The notes beneath the pieces are model-generated. The model was not told the DNA's origin, did not search any database, and saw only the letters and a list, made by a program, of their open reading frames with translations. The position numbers and the translations under genes are program-made. From positions 1,098,428 through 1,162,427 of the forward strand of contig JAKOGH010000005.1 in the NCBI GenBank assembly GCA_024811115.1: DNA of 64,000 nucleotides, written 5' to 3'. Source of the DNA: Terana coerulea. Its lineage: Eukaryota; Basidiomycota; Agaricomycetes; Polyporales; Phanerochaetaceae. Of the stretch, positions 1 through 11,489 are shown piece after piece; position 1 is the first letter of the stretch; the number at the start of each line of letters is the position of its first letter.

Positions 1-3000
1 CTGGAGGCATACGGCGGCCCGCACCGCGGACGCGATCCAGTGCCAGACACCGGCGGCCACGGGCGTGTGGGTGCAGTGAGGTGCGCGGAGGCCTCGTTTC
101 GGGCACGGAGATACTGGGAGGGGAGATATCGGTCGCGCGGTGCGTGTAGGCCAGAAGAGGGAAGGCGGGCGCGAGAAGGCGGAAAATGCGGCGGGAGGGA
201 CGAGGGGCGGGGCGTGGAGGCGGGCTCGGCGTGGCTGTACGAGAGCGAGACCAATGGGGGCAACAAGCCGGCGCGTGTCTGAAAAGGGGCGGTCGACCTA
301 GCAACATAATGGACTGCGGGGAAACGACACAGTCCACACGAAAACGTTCGATTGGAGGTGTACCGACGTCAACGTTTCTCTGGGAGGCCTTCCCTTGCAG
401 TGCCTGCGAACGACGGTCAGCGGTGCATCTCCTCACCTATGAACGACAGTCAGACCTCAACAGGTAGCGTGAACGTGTTCCCCTACCTCAGACATCCACC
501 GCCCACCCTCCTGCGCCCCTTCACGGTCCAGGCATGCACCAGCGACAGCCCACCGCGGGCAGAGCGGCGCTGTACGTGAAGCGCAAGCCCAGACCGCGCA
601 CCGCAGAGGCCTCCTCGCGCGTCGATCCCATTTCGAGCATACGCCCGCCCTGTCTCCCGGGCTTCTTCACTAAGAGTTTGGGAGAAGCGGGCGTGTTACG
701 TATCTGCAGATAGATAGCGCGGTCGAGACCCGTCGCAGCGTCCATCGTCGCTGCGACGCACGGGCGCGTGCAGCACTGTCGGTGTGCTTGGATCGCAGCG
801 CCGCGGTGTCGCCGTGCAGACGGGAGCTTCGCGCACGCTTCTGAGACAGGAGCTGTGTTACATGGGATCGCGCTGGCCTGGGCCTGTCCTGGGGGCGTCC
901 GTGGCAGACAAGCTCGCTGCCCCTTTTCTGCAGACGAAGCCCGCTCTGAGACCAGCGCATTAGGGAGCGAGGAGAGACGCTGAGGCGCGTCAGTTCCACA
1001 GTGAATCTGGTGTTCGCGGAGTCTGCTGTTGTACGCCGTCGCTAAGCGACATTTCCTCGTCGGCGTGTCGCGTCGCCACTGACTCTGAATCGCATCGTCA
1101 CGCGAAGGCCCGTTCCCGCCGGCTCGCGCTTGCTCACGAAACACGCTTTCGCGCCATAATATCCCTGCACACAACCTGAGTAAAACCCGAGACGACTGTC
1201 TGACATCCATACTGACTCACCACCACACGGCCGTGACTCCGCCGTCCGCGGCGCACCGAACACCTCGATCAAACGCCCGCGACGTGTCTCCTCTGTTTCA
1301 CTCGCCCCAAAACAAACGAGGTTCAAACACAAATGCTGCTGAGCCTGGGCCGTGCGGCCGCTGCGGGCCAATCGGTGCTGTATCGGGGTGCCAGGGTGTC
1401 GACTCAGCAATATAGGGTACGTGCACAGCTATTTCCGATTGTAATTTTGCGAAGGTTATAGTGGATAGGAATAGCGCTGCAGGTCGAGACCGCGGCCAGG
1501 AATACGGAGGTGATAGACGCACGGGTGCGGCGAATTGATGGTGTAGGACGCCGGCGCGGACGCGTCGTGGGGGTCGTATGTACGCTTGTCGTCGAGGGTA
1601 CGAGCCTGCAGTGACGCGGTCAATCGATACCTTGTTGTACTGAATGGCGATGGGGAGAGATACCTTCGGGCTGACTTCATACGTGGTCACCTGGGGACAC
1701 ATTCAAAGCCAAGGCACCTGCCCAGGTCGACAGCGGCGTGAGCTGCGCCCAGGCTGCCGGCGACTTCGCGCAGCCGCGCGTGCTGCATTCACCGTCGCCG
1801 CCCTGTTCGCATCGTTCGTTCAGCGACGCCCCAACAGCCGAGGCCTCGAACCGAGCAGGGATCCGACATAGAGAAATAGAAAAAGGGGGTGCAAGCGCTC
1901 AAAGCCCACAGGCATGCGAGCAACGCGAGGCGTCCCCATTCCAAATCGCCAGATATCCCATCCCCCGTCGGACAGCGCTTCGCGTCTCGACGGTGCCTCG
2001 AATCCGCCGTGGGAGTTCGAAGCGGCGCAGGTTATTGCAAGCTCTGCCACGAGTCGGCCGGAATTCGCGGTGCACTTGTCGGGCGAGGGTGGGGTTTATT
2101 CTGGGAAGCCAACCCTAAAGGGGTATCCCGACGCGTTCCGAGCGCGAAAGGGACGGGGTGACGGGTGCACGCGTCCGGGTCGGGCGTGGATGGGATGTCA
2201 ACGTGAAGGGCAGCACGGAGTGACCACGGAGAGCTGCGACTGAACGTTTCGCCCGCCGCCGTGCGAAAGGAAAAGTGGTGTCTGAATCCGCCGGTGCGCC
2301 CTTCCTGTCCTCGGACAGTGCGGAAAAGTGTTCTGTTGAAGGCCACGCCTCGCGGTGTCTGTACAGGCCCTTCCTATCGTTTCACCCGCACCCCTGGCAG
2401 GGCGCGTGCCGCCCACGCTTCGCGGACACGGTGGGACAGCCATCCGGAAAACACAGACATACAAGCAGGCGCCGAAGCCATTCTTGAGCGCAAGAGAGGC
2501 TTCGCCGCGTTCGACGTGTGACAGGCCATCAGCGTGCTGTATCAAGGGAAGCCCGTGTTTCTTCCAGGCGTGTGCGCCACACGATAGAGCACCCCGGGAG
2601 GCAGAAGCCTCCTGGGTGCGCTCGCAGCGGCGGCAGGCCAATTGCCCACCGCGTCCGTGCATTAAGGGGCCCAGATAACGACCGCTGAGAAGCGCGCCGC
2701 AGCGGGGATAGCGACTAGCACAGTCTGCCAGCGGCGCGCGTTCTGGGCAGGGGCGGTGTCTGCGAAGCCTTTGCGAAGCCAGGAACACTGAGAGGATGCA
2801 ATAATATGGCGGATGCGGGAGGAGTGGCTGGATGAGGTGGTACCCGTGGAGCCGCGAGGCGTTGTGGAGCCACGGGCGGGTGTTGCGTCCCGATCGGGCG
2901 ACGCCTGCGCCGCGCCGCGCCCGAACGGCCGTTGCGCCAGTGCCGAGACGGCCGTAAGGGCGCGCGCGGCGGGCGCACCAACGTGGGCAGAGGCGGGGGC

Positions 3001-3374
3001 GGGGGGCCGGCGCGGTGGACGCTCAAGAGTCTGCACTGGTTGGCTCGCTGCGTGGCCTATCGCGAGCGGATGTGATCTGGGGTGCGCGGCGTCCAAAGCG
3101 CAGCGGTGCTTGGTTCTTCTCTCATGTCAAGGCTCGCTGCGAAAGAAGGAAAGCCGTGCTAAGCCTCCCGGAGAGATCCCATCGGGGACACACGACGGGG
3201 AGGATCGGCCACGCAGAGATCTGGCGATGGCCTTCTTTCCGCATGCGGCTATCCCCCAGCTGCCCCCCCAGTCTTATATAACCGCCACGGCTCCACTCCT
3301 CGACGCACTCTATCGCTCCCGCCGGCCACCATCAAACGCTCTCCCTCGCGACGCACATATACACACCCCCGTCC
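1..3374. other. GC-rich stretch without a supportable gene
   Basis: This stretch is very GC-rich and rich in CpG, so long open frames appear by chance on both strands and in several phases at once. None shows a recognisable domain, a convincing start context or intron signals. The last ~100 bases, with a TATA box, look like the promoter of the small gene that follows. Confidence 0.5.
3275..3281 (+). promoter_or_regulatory. TATA box of the 3375 gene
   Basis: The sequence TATATAA sits in an otherwise very GC-rich context, about 95 bases before the proposed start codon. A pyrimidine-rich leader follows. Its isolation in GC-rich DNA makes it stand out as a core promoter. Confidence 0.5.
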
Positions 3375-3767
3375 ATGTCCTCGCAGGTCCTCCCCTCGCC
3401 CTCCCTCACAATGCCGACCGCCCCGCCGTTCCCCCGCCGCCAGTCGTCCCGCAACCCCCGCCTCGCACTGCGCGCCGAGGAGCCGCCCATCCCCCCACGT
3501 CTCATCGGCTCGCCGCTGCTCGAGCGGCTCCTCTCGCCCGCCGCGGCGCCGGCGACGAAGACCACGCAGGAGATGTGGATAGACGGAGACGAGTTCGGCG
3601 TCCGGCGCAACGGCGCGCTGCTCGGCGCGCAGCAGGCCCAGCAGCGGTCGCCGCATTCTCCCCAGTCGCCCCCGACCAACAAAAGGTGTGTACCCGCACA
3701 CCTGGCGCCGCCGTCTGTGTACATGAAGCTCATCGTGCACACCAGCGCCCGCCCCATAGCCACCTAA
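3375..3767 (+). CDS. Candidate small proline-rich protein, function unknown
   Basis: The frame starts in a pyrimidine-rich leader downstream of a TATA box and runs 130 codons. The first ~103 residues look coherent: a Ser/Pro-rich start, a basic stretch, an IPPRLIGSPLLERLL helix-like segment, then MWIDGDEFGVRRNG. A possible 5' splice site (AAAAG followed by GTGTGT, near 3685) suggests the true C-terminus lies in a downstream exon and that residues after about 103 are intron read-through. No known domain was recognised. The TATA box and the change to protein-like composition argue for a real gene. The alternative is one of the many chance open frames in this GC-rich stretch; overlapping frames run through the same bases on both strands. 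Confidence 0.45.
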   Translation: MSSQVLPSPSLTMPTAPPFPRRQSSRNPRLALRAEEPPIPPRLIGSPLLERLLSPAAAPATKTTQEMWIDGDEFGVRRNGALLGAQQAQQRSPHSPQSPPTNKRCVPAHLAPPSVYMKLIVHTSARPIAT

Positions 3768-6589
3768 GGCACGCCCGCGCGGCGAGCCCCTTTACCCGGT
3801 GCTCGTCCGCGCACGTTCTCGCACACACACACACCTATCATGGGCGACGCATATACATGCACCGTCGGCCACACCAGGGTTGGAGACGCAGAACGCACCG
3901 AGACGAAGCGCGCGCTGCTCTGGCGCTGCCGAAACTCACACCCCTATCCGTCACTCGCCTTCCAAGCCTCGTGGGAGCATACCCCCGCGAGCATCTGCAT
4001 ACCCGCTCCGCACGCCCGCCCGCCGCCATCGGCGGCAGCGACGAGGCCTTACAAGACCTCGCGCGCCCCTGTCTGCATCGCCAGCGGCGCCGCCTGCCGC
4101 GATCAGACCCGGACTGCCCCGTGTCCGCCCCTGAGCGCAACGCTCTGCGCACGCGCACAACATCCAAAACGCCTGCGCCCATTCACGTCCCCCGCTTTCC
4201 CGCTTCTCCAACTCTCGCACTGTCCAATAATCACATCATGCACTCATACACATCTCTGCATCCTTCCCACGGCCTCCCTTGTATATGTAGCACTATTACC
4301 GTACCTCTTTTCTTTCTTTTGGGCTCCTCGGCATCTATGTACACTATCGATTCTGGCAATCGCCCACTTCCAGTTCCCTCTTCGTTTCGCTCTTCGACGT
4401 ATGACGGGGTTTTTCCGCGCACCGCCCGGGCATCACCCCTGCCTCCGTGCGTCAGCACACCCTCCCCGTCATATGACGGCCCTGGTGTCTTGGTCGCCGC
4501 CACACCATGAGTCATTGGTTCCACCCCCCTCTCTTCACGCATGTTCCTGGCAGATACAGCGGACAGTACCTACCATATAGCACCGTCTAGTGTTTACGAT
4601 AATTCCACATTTGCACATGATGCGGAACCACACCGTCTTTGTGCGTGAGTTTGGGTGTGCTTGTCTTGTGAGAAGGAAGAAGACGATGTAATTGTCACGA
4701 GCTGGGCTGATGTTGATGTTGATATATGAGCGTTATTGAGTGCCTTGGGACAGTGGTAATACAAGGAACCCCGCCGTCGCCGCTGCTAATAGGACATCGA
4801 TATCCCGACATTTCCACCGCTCTCACCTCGGACGCGACGAGACACCTGCGCTTCCCTCCTTCCACGTCTTCCCATGACGACCCTCGCCCAACCCTCCGCG
4901 CCGCCTCTTCCTCGTCTGTCGTGTCGTTTCAATTTCGTGTCCTTCCTGCCTTCCTCCAAGCGTTGTGATCGCGTGCGCCTGACTCGCCGCCACTGGCAGG
5001 CTTGTTGGGTAATTGCTGAGTGCCCGCGGACGGTACGCGACGCCGATGCGGGATCGTACGCGATATATACCGACGCCAGAGACGCGGGCCGCGGAGGGTG
5101 GCGCGGTCGCGCGGGCTGGTACGTAGAAGGTCTGAGATAGAGGCCCCTGGGGCGCCGCCGGGCGCGTCGGACGTCCTCGCGCGTCGGGATCCCGCCGACA
5201 GCATCTGCCACTTCTTTGAGCGTCGCGCGGTGCGAACGCGCAGACGGCGAGATAGAGCTGGTACGTGCGATGCGCGTCGTGCGGGATTCCCCACCGCTGC
5301 TTCCATCCGCTGCTCACCTGATTCTCCGTGAAGCCATCCTGCGTGTTCGGACATATAGCCCCAGGACGCTTCCCTCCCCTTGTGTCCTGCATCCGCCTTC
5401 CACAGCGGTAGGCCCTGGGCTGCGACGAGTGTACATACGTATATGTATCACAAGCCAACCGAACCCGCCCCCAGCGGCAGTACAGTAAGCAGCAGCCTGG
5501 CGACCCGACTGCAGGGAGGATGTGGAGCATCACTGGACAGCCTAAAGTGCCTGCGCTTCTATCGCGGTGTGTGATGCACGAGAGAATCAAGGGGTGCGTG
5601 CACACACAACCCGATACCGATACGCCACGCCGGCGGGAGGGCCCGCATCGTGCATCACGAACCCTCTGCGCTAGGCTACCTTGGAACACGTATCTGTTGC
5701 GTATATGAGCAACCAGTCGCCCGCTTATGCATGCATGCAACGTACATGTACAACCACTCACCGAAAAAGTGTTATCTTCGTGCTCGGCGCTGGGAGAGGC
5801 TTCTGCAGCATAGGTCAGCCCCCGCAGCGTACACTGTACCGCACAGGTACAAGGTTCGAGGAGGCGCGCGGGAGAAGGACCCTCGTAGTTGGGATCGCCC
5901 GCAAGCAGGCTGCGCACCGATGCGCTAAATGAAAGAAGGCCCGTCGACGTCGCTGGGACGCGGCGTCCAGCGGAGGGGGCGGCGCTGATCCTTGGACACG
6001 GGCGCGGGAACAACAAGGCTATAGACGGAAAGCGGATGGCGGCGGATGGAGGCGGCGGCGGCGGCGGTTGGCGCGCGGTGCGAGATGCGCGGGCCTGCCG
6101 CGGGAGAAGACGCGCCACGACGCGCCACGCAGCGGGCAGAACGGACGCGACAGACACGCCACTACGCCTCCCGATGCGGCATGTGGCCCGACGCGCGGCG
6201 GCGTCCTGCACAGACCGCCGCTGCGACCCGCCCCCGTGCGCACCGCGTCGGTGCCCCGTGGTACCGCGCGTTCGCACTAGTGACCTCTGCGAGGTGACGT
6301 CGCCGCCTGCGACTGAATGATGCCAATCACATACTTGCCAGTTTCCTCCTCTGCCCAGTGCCCTCTCACGAACGCTGTGTCGCGTGCACACACTTATATC
6401 AGCCTGGTCTGTATCCATATACTTTCAAAGAACATGAAGCCCACCGTGCAACGCCAGCCCTGCACGAGTACTTATCATCATGGGACAGCGCATCGGCGCA
6501 CACCTCTGAAACGCAGGGCCCGGGAGAAGTCGGTGCTGCCTGCGGGGTCTGAGTCCGCCGTATTCTGCGTCGGCACAATGGAAAGCGCA
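3768..6589. other. GC-rich stretch without a clear gene
   Basis: The bases up to about 4700 may include later exons and the 3' UTR of the preceding small gene, because pyrimidine-rich and AT-richer sequence appears around 4260-4720. The remainder is GC-rich, with overlapping chance open frames on both strands, the longest about 530 codons on the minus strand. No domain, RNA gene or repeat boundary was recognised. Confidence 0.4.
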
Positions 6590-9500
6590 TGGACGAGCTT
6601 CGCACCTGCAGGCACGCTCGCCCAGGACGTCGCACGCTGCTCCACTACGCCTACGGATTGGGCGTGTGTGGCGGTGGTCGCGTAGCAAGGACCGATGGCT
6701 GATTCGCAACCCAAAAGGCGTACACACTGCCTGGCGTTTTGGGTTCCGTGCAGACCCAAATGCATCGGAAGGCTCCGGGCAAAAAATAGGGATGTATTCC
6801 TGTGTCGACCTATCGCATCTGAGTTACAGTACCTACCCTCTCGCGCCCATCCCCCTAGAAAACTGCAGCAACTGCTTCTGGTACTCCGTCTGCGCCACCG
6901 AGCTTTGCAGGACACGACGCTCGCGCGCACGTTTTCCGAGAAAGTAGGCACGAAACAGTAGAAACATCCGGCGGAGTAGTGCTCGTGCACGTGGCCGGAG
7001 AGCCCTCGTCCCAAACGAACGCAGATCGCTACGCCTAATCCACGAGCCGTGTCGGGAAAGCCCCAGCGTGTCGCGCCGCTCCACCACGCCTCCGAATCCG
7101 GTCAGACTGTTTCCATACCGAGCATCGACGTCCGGCAGTTGTGCGAGCCCAGCCCACTTGATGTGTCTGTGCAGATGCACCGTTGCTGGCGCGGGTCGTC
7201 TCCGGTGCTTCTCGCCGCTCCACAACGTCCACGGATATAGGTGAGAACTCTTTCCTACGTCCATGGTGTCAACGTCCGTGGTTCGCCGCCTGGCCCGCTG
7301 GCGACGCCTGAGCCTCGCCCCACCCGTCGTGGTTCCTGCCCCCGGATTCTACGCTGCTTGGGTCTAGAAAACTGCAGCTTGGACACGCGTGTGACGTGCT
7401 TGAAGGCAGATGCAACCGCGCGGCCTCACAGGGGATGACGATTGCGTGGATGCGACGGATGTCCTGGAGGTGACTGCACGGAAACCGGATGATCGGAGTT
7501 CCAGCGTGGAATCGTCGGCGCGTCATGCAGGGGTTCCCCCGATCTTCTCGCGTTTTCTTGAACAGAGCAGCGGGGATCGCGCTGCGGGAATAAGTGAGCA
7601 TGAGCGCAGAGTGCAGAACGCAGTAGAACGCAGTAGAACGCGGGGACATACCCTACGCGCTGGATACCTGCACGTCTGCGACCGCAACACATCTCGAACA
7701 CACACGCCCACCGCGCACATTCAAAACGCGGGGCGCGCGGCGCGCCCGCAGACACCCCTTGCTCCCCCGCCCGCTCCAGACAGACTCCAGGCTCCGTCAA
7801 CGATCGCCCACCACCACGATTGGCCACCTCGCAAACTGCCTGCGCACGCCCAATCGCGTCGCACGCCGCATCTCGACGCGCCTCGCACCCAATTGGCTGC
7901 CTCACCTGGGAGAAGGACGATCACCGATGATGTATGAGGGACTGGTCGTCATCGGACGCGTTCCGCCCGGCGCATGCTGAGATTTCTAGCGTAGCGTGCC
8001 ACGGCCGGTAGCCAGTGCTTCGCGAAAGGAAGCTGCGGAGCGCCGACGACTTCATGTTGGATATATCCACTGAGATGTCTGTGGCGCGGACATGGGTACG
8101 CCGATAATACTTTGCATGTATTGTTGAAGTGGCCCGGACTTCAGTCCGGTTTGGTGAATCGTGAGCGTCGTATGAATAGAATATGTTTATGAAGATTAAG
8201 CTTTACGCTAAGATATGAACGATATAATATCTAATCAGTGTGATTTCTGGGAGAAGCAGCGCTACACTCGCCTTGTTGCCGCCAAACGACCTCCGTCACG
8301 TCTCGACCGTCGACCACGGCCAGCCAGCCCTCCCACCACAACCCCGGCACCTTCGTCTCCCTATCGCAGGCTGCCTTCCCGAGCTGCGCGCAGATCGCGG
8401 CTGATTCATGACGCTGCCCGTATCGGTGCACGACGATGCGCGCGCGCACCCACAGGCTGTGGTCATGCGCGCAACGCCGCGGAGTCTGGGCTGGCGACGC
8501 GTGCGCGATAGGCGCGCCCAGAGCGGGAAGCGTGCAGGGAGGCGGCGCGTCATCAGGGGGGGCGTGTGTGCGTCGAAGCAGGGAGGGGGCACGGCAGGAC
8601 GCGAGGGGTGTGCGGCCGTGGAAGCGATGATGCAAGGGGTGGCGACGGGGGTGTGGGCGGGGAGCGGGGCCTGGGCTGCGGCTGCAGGGTCCTCCGGGAT
8701 CGGGGTGTGTACGTGCGTATGTTGCGCTTCTGGTGGCAGCAAGGAGGCTATAGATCGCCCGGGAGGGAGTTCTGCGAGCGGGGGACGGTGCGTCATGTTC
8801 GAATGGACGGTCGGAGCGTCGTGCGTCGATGGTGTCACGGAGGCTGTAGGGTAGCCTCGTCAGTGTTGACGCGGACACGCACCGGAGCGATAGGTCCGCC
8901 GCTGAACACCGTAGAGATCATTGGCTTCCCGTCAGAGCTACAGGAATGTTATGTCGCAGACATGTTGCGACACAGCAATCCCTTAGCACCAGCGGGCGAC
9001 CAGCTCTCGCCAACGCTGCACGCCCTGCATCGAGTGAGAAACGTCATGGCACAACACATACGAGCACTCACCCTATCTCCCCTACACCCTCCCAATCTCC
9101 TGCCTCCAAGGGTCGACGTCGCTGCACACAGCCTGACGCCGCCGTTGCCCACGTCCAGCCCACTTCAACGCACTGCGAGAGAGGGGGCGCACGCCAGCCC
9201 CAGCCTCTTCTGACATATGCCCCCGTTCGCATATGTACCCGTCAGAGCGAGACACAGGCCGATGATATCATGGCGAGACCGCGCTCTGGCCCAGGTACTG
9301 TGGAAGATACAAAGCGTGATCACGGCCTGGCAGACGTGGGAGGGCGTGCGCGGGGTAGGTCTGCGATTCTATGAGGTCATGGTGAGCAGCTGCGACGCAG
9401 GGCGTGGGCGGGAGAAGAGGGGCGAGGGAAGTGCGAGACGTCATGGTGATGGCTGAAGGCAAGGGAGGAAGCAGGCGGCGGGACGGGAGCGCCCTAGGCG

Positions 9501-10740
9501 CAACAAATTGATGGAGGGCGCATCACTTCGTCGGCGATCATAGAGTATGCGGCGCTTCAGGCTTGCTTTGCTCAGCCAGTGCCACCATCATGTCTCTTCA
9601 GTGCGTTCAGGATCCAATATCTCTACGTCTGTTGCGTCTGTACCCAATGGCACTTGCTTGAGCTGTATAGCCTACGAAAGGACCCGGCTCCGATTAGTAT
9701 GAATACTTGGTAAACTCGTGTTCTACTCAACCAAGACTTGGTGCAAACTTGGTGCGTGCCAGCTTTGCTATGGCAATCTCAGTGCCGTGCACGAGACTAA
9801 ACGCTGCACGAGGTCTTTGCATGCACTCATATCTCTGATAATCGACTCGAACAGGAGCCGAGATGGCTCAAGCTCGAGTTGCAATACATTAGTATAATGT
9901 GAGTCACAGCGTCTGGAGTGCACCCTTCTTTGCGGAGATTATGAGGAGCATACGACAAAGTGACACTGTAGGTTCGCAACCGGAAACGTCTCAAGACCAC
10001 ACTGGCACGGCCTGCTGTCAAGAAGGTTGGTAGGCCGCCTCTCTACCTGCGCTCAATCGCGAACTCCATGCGTGCGTTCAAACAAACTTCTCCGTAGTTT
10101 GATGCATCTGGTGGGCAAGTTCTTGCTGAATAGTCGGACCCTAGATGTTAATGTATCATAGGAAACAGAGTACAACAGATAACTGCACAGCCGAGCTTGG
10201 ATTCTTTTGGATGTTGTGGGGACGACCAAACCTTTATTTCAACCAGATCTATTACTCCGAGGACGAAAGTTCTTACCTGAGCTGTTGCCCCAACGCACGC
10301 TGCCTGGCTACGCATGTCCCGTGTTCGTAGCACTCCCTGATGAGAGCTCACGCGCCATATCGAGGATTTCAAGCGGTGACTAACCTTGTCCAAGGGCGGG
10401 GCGCCGTACAAGGTGCCTGGAGAAGCGTCTCGTTTACGCACCGTGGAGGAAAAGAACCATGCACACGTGAATCCGCCGTGAGTTTTGCAACATGAAATAC
10501 ACGCATGGATATTGAGCACAGCCGCCGTTCTGCAGCGTATTGCTCCGCGTTGAATAATGCATATCGAGGCGTGTGCTCTTGCGGCCTTGGTTAGTTTCAG
10601 CCATGCCCTCAAATCACAGAAGCATCCGGGCGGAGAATCAGGAAGAAACACAACATTCGCTTTCGATAATTTTTGTTAGTCGGAGCGCATACCGAACCCG
10701 CCGAAGCGTCGGTGCCTTTTGCGAGATGTGGCGGGCAGCC
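6590..10740. repeat. Diverged tandem duplication, copy A
   Basis: Many blocks in this segment recur in the same order about 4.3-4.9 kb downstream. Shared examples are GAAGGACGATCACCGATGATG (about 7913 and 12241), CTGCGATTCTATGAGGTCAT (about 9361 and 13713), CAAGGGTCGA with flanks (9107 and 13432), a GTGACTAACCTTG-like block (about 10375 and 14930) and GGGCGGAGAATCAGGAAGAA (about 10629 and 15177). The left part of this copy is GC-rich. No intact gene is visible inside it. Boundaries are approximate because they are set by the last recognisable shared block. Confidence 0.7.
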
Positions 10741-10759
10741 GTCTCCCGACCCGTAGACG

Positions 10760-10999
10760 GACGCTGAGACGCTGAACGCGCTCAGCCTGGGCATCGCGGG
10801 GCATCACATCAGCAACGTCTTCACCGCGCTGCACAGCTTCGAGCGCAAGTGGGACGCGTGAGACTTGAGCTCGCCGTACCTGCGTTCTGCAGCGGCGAAG
10901 CAGATCCTCACGTACGACGACCCGTGGAGCGTTGAGACGAAGGCCATATTTGCGCGGTATCAAGGGTTGTTGGGACACGGATGCGTGGGACCTGACTGA
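10760..10999 (+). pseudogene. Fragment of a protein-coding exon with an in-frame stop
   Basis: One frame reads as GC3-biased protein-like sequence for about 80 codons, interrupted by TGA at 10859-10861 and ended by TGA at 10997. Readable parts include ETLNALSLGIAGHHISNVF and QILTYDDPWSVETKAIFARY. No family was recognised. It lies just past the right edge of duplication copy A and has no visible start codon or splice sites, so it looks like a remnant of a gene whose other exons are gone. It could instead be a chance open stretch, but its composition differs sharply from the surrounding decayed DNA. Confidence 0.35.
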
Positions 11000-11489
11000 C
11001 GATGTTCGCCGCGGGGCTAGGGTTGTAGCATTCACTCTGTGTTCACAGGGCTTGTTTTTCCACTAGCTATGCCTTTTATATTGTTTCGGTGAACGGCTAT
11101 TTGTTGTGATTCGCAAATCATGCACATTGCGGTCGCTCGCACACGCGCGAAGCGTATGGAGGATGAGCAGAGGCGCCATTCAGTAAAAGAGAAGAACGGG
11201 CGTTTCTCCCACGCGGTACAACTCATGGACTTCACCTTTGTGGCGCTGCTGTCTGGCAGGTCAACCCGGCAGCCAGTACGGAAGCGTACATGAGCATTCT
11301 AGGAGCTGGACAAGGACCCTAGAAATTAAACAGCTCATCCCTGTGTCGCGCATCGCCTATCCAACAAGGGTTGATGAACGTTCGACTTCAAGATTCTCAG
11401 TCTCGAGCTTCGCCGCCTTACCCGGGTCCGCGGGTTCATTGGCTTCCACCTACACGACTCGAGTTCTGGACTTCAGGTTGCTGGCAAGT

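Noticed and set aside
2813..4510. A 565-codon open frame on the plus strand
   Set aside because: It overlaps the more plausible 3375 gene in another phase, has a low-complexity Arg/Pro/Ala-rich product without any domain, and similar chance frames run on the opposite strand of the same GC-rich DNA.
4823..6418. A 531-codon open frame on the minus strand
   Set aside because: The product is Arg/Ala/Ser-rich without domain or repeat structure and crosses TATA-like and AT-rich islands. It is best explained by scarcity of stop codons in GC-rich DNA.
8231..8878. A 215-codon minus-strand frame with a protein-like end (LGKAACDRETKVPGLWW)
   Set aside because: It lies in duplication copy A and its counterpart in copy B is broken. 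The rest is low-complexity Pro/His/Arg sequence, so it is not supported as a gene.
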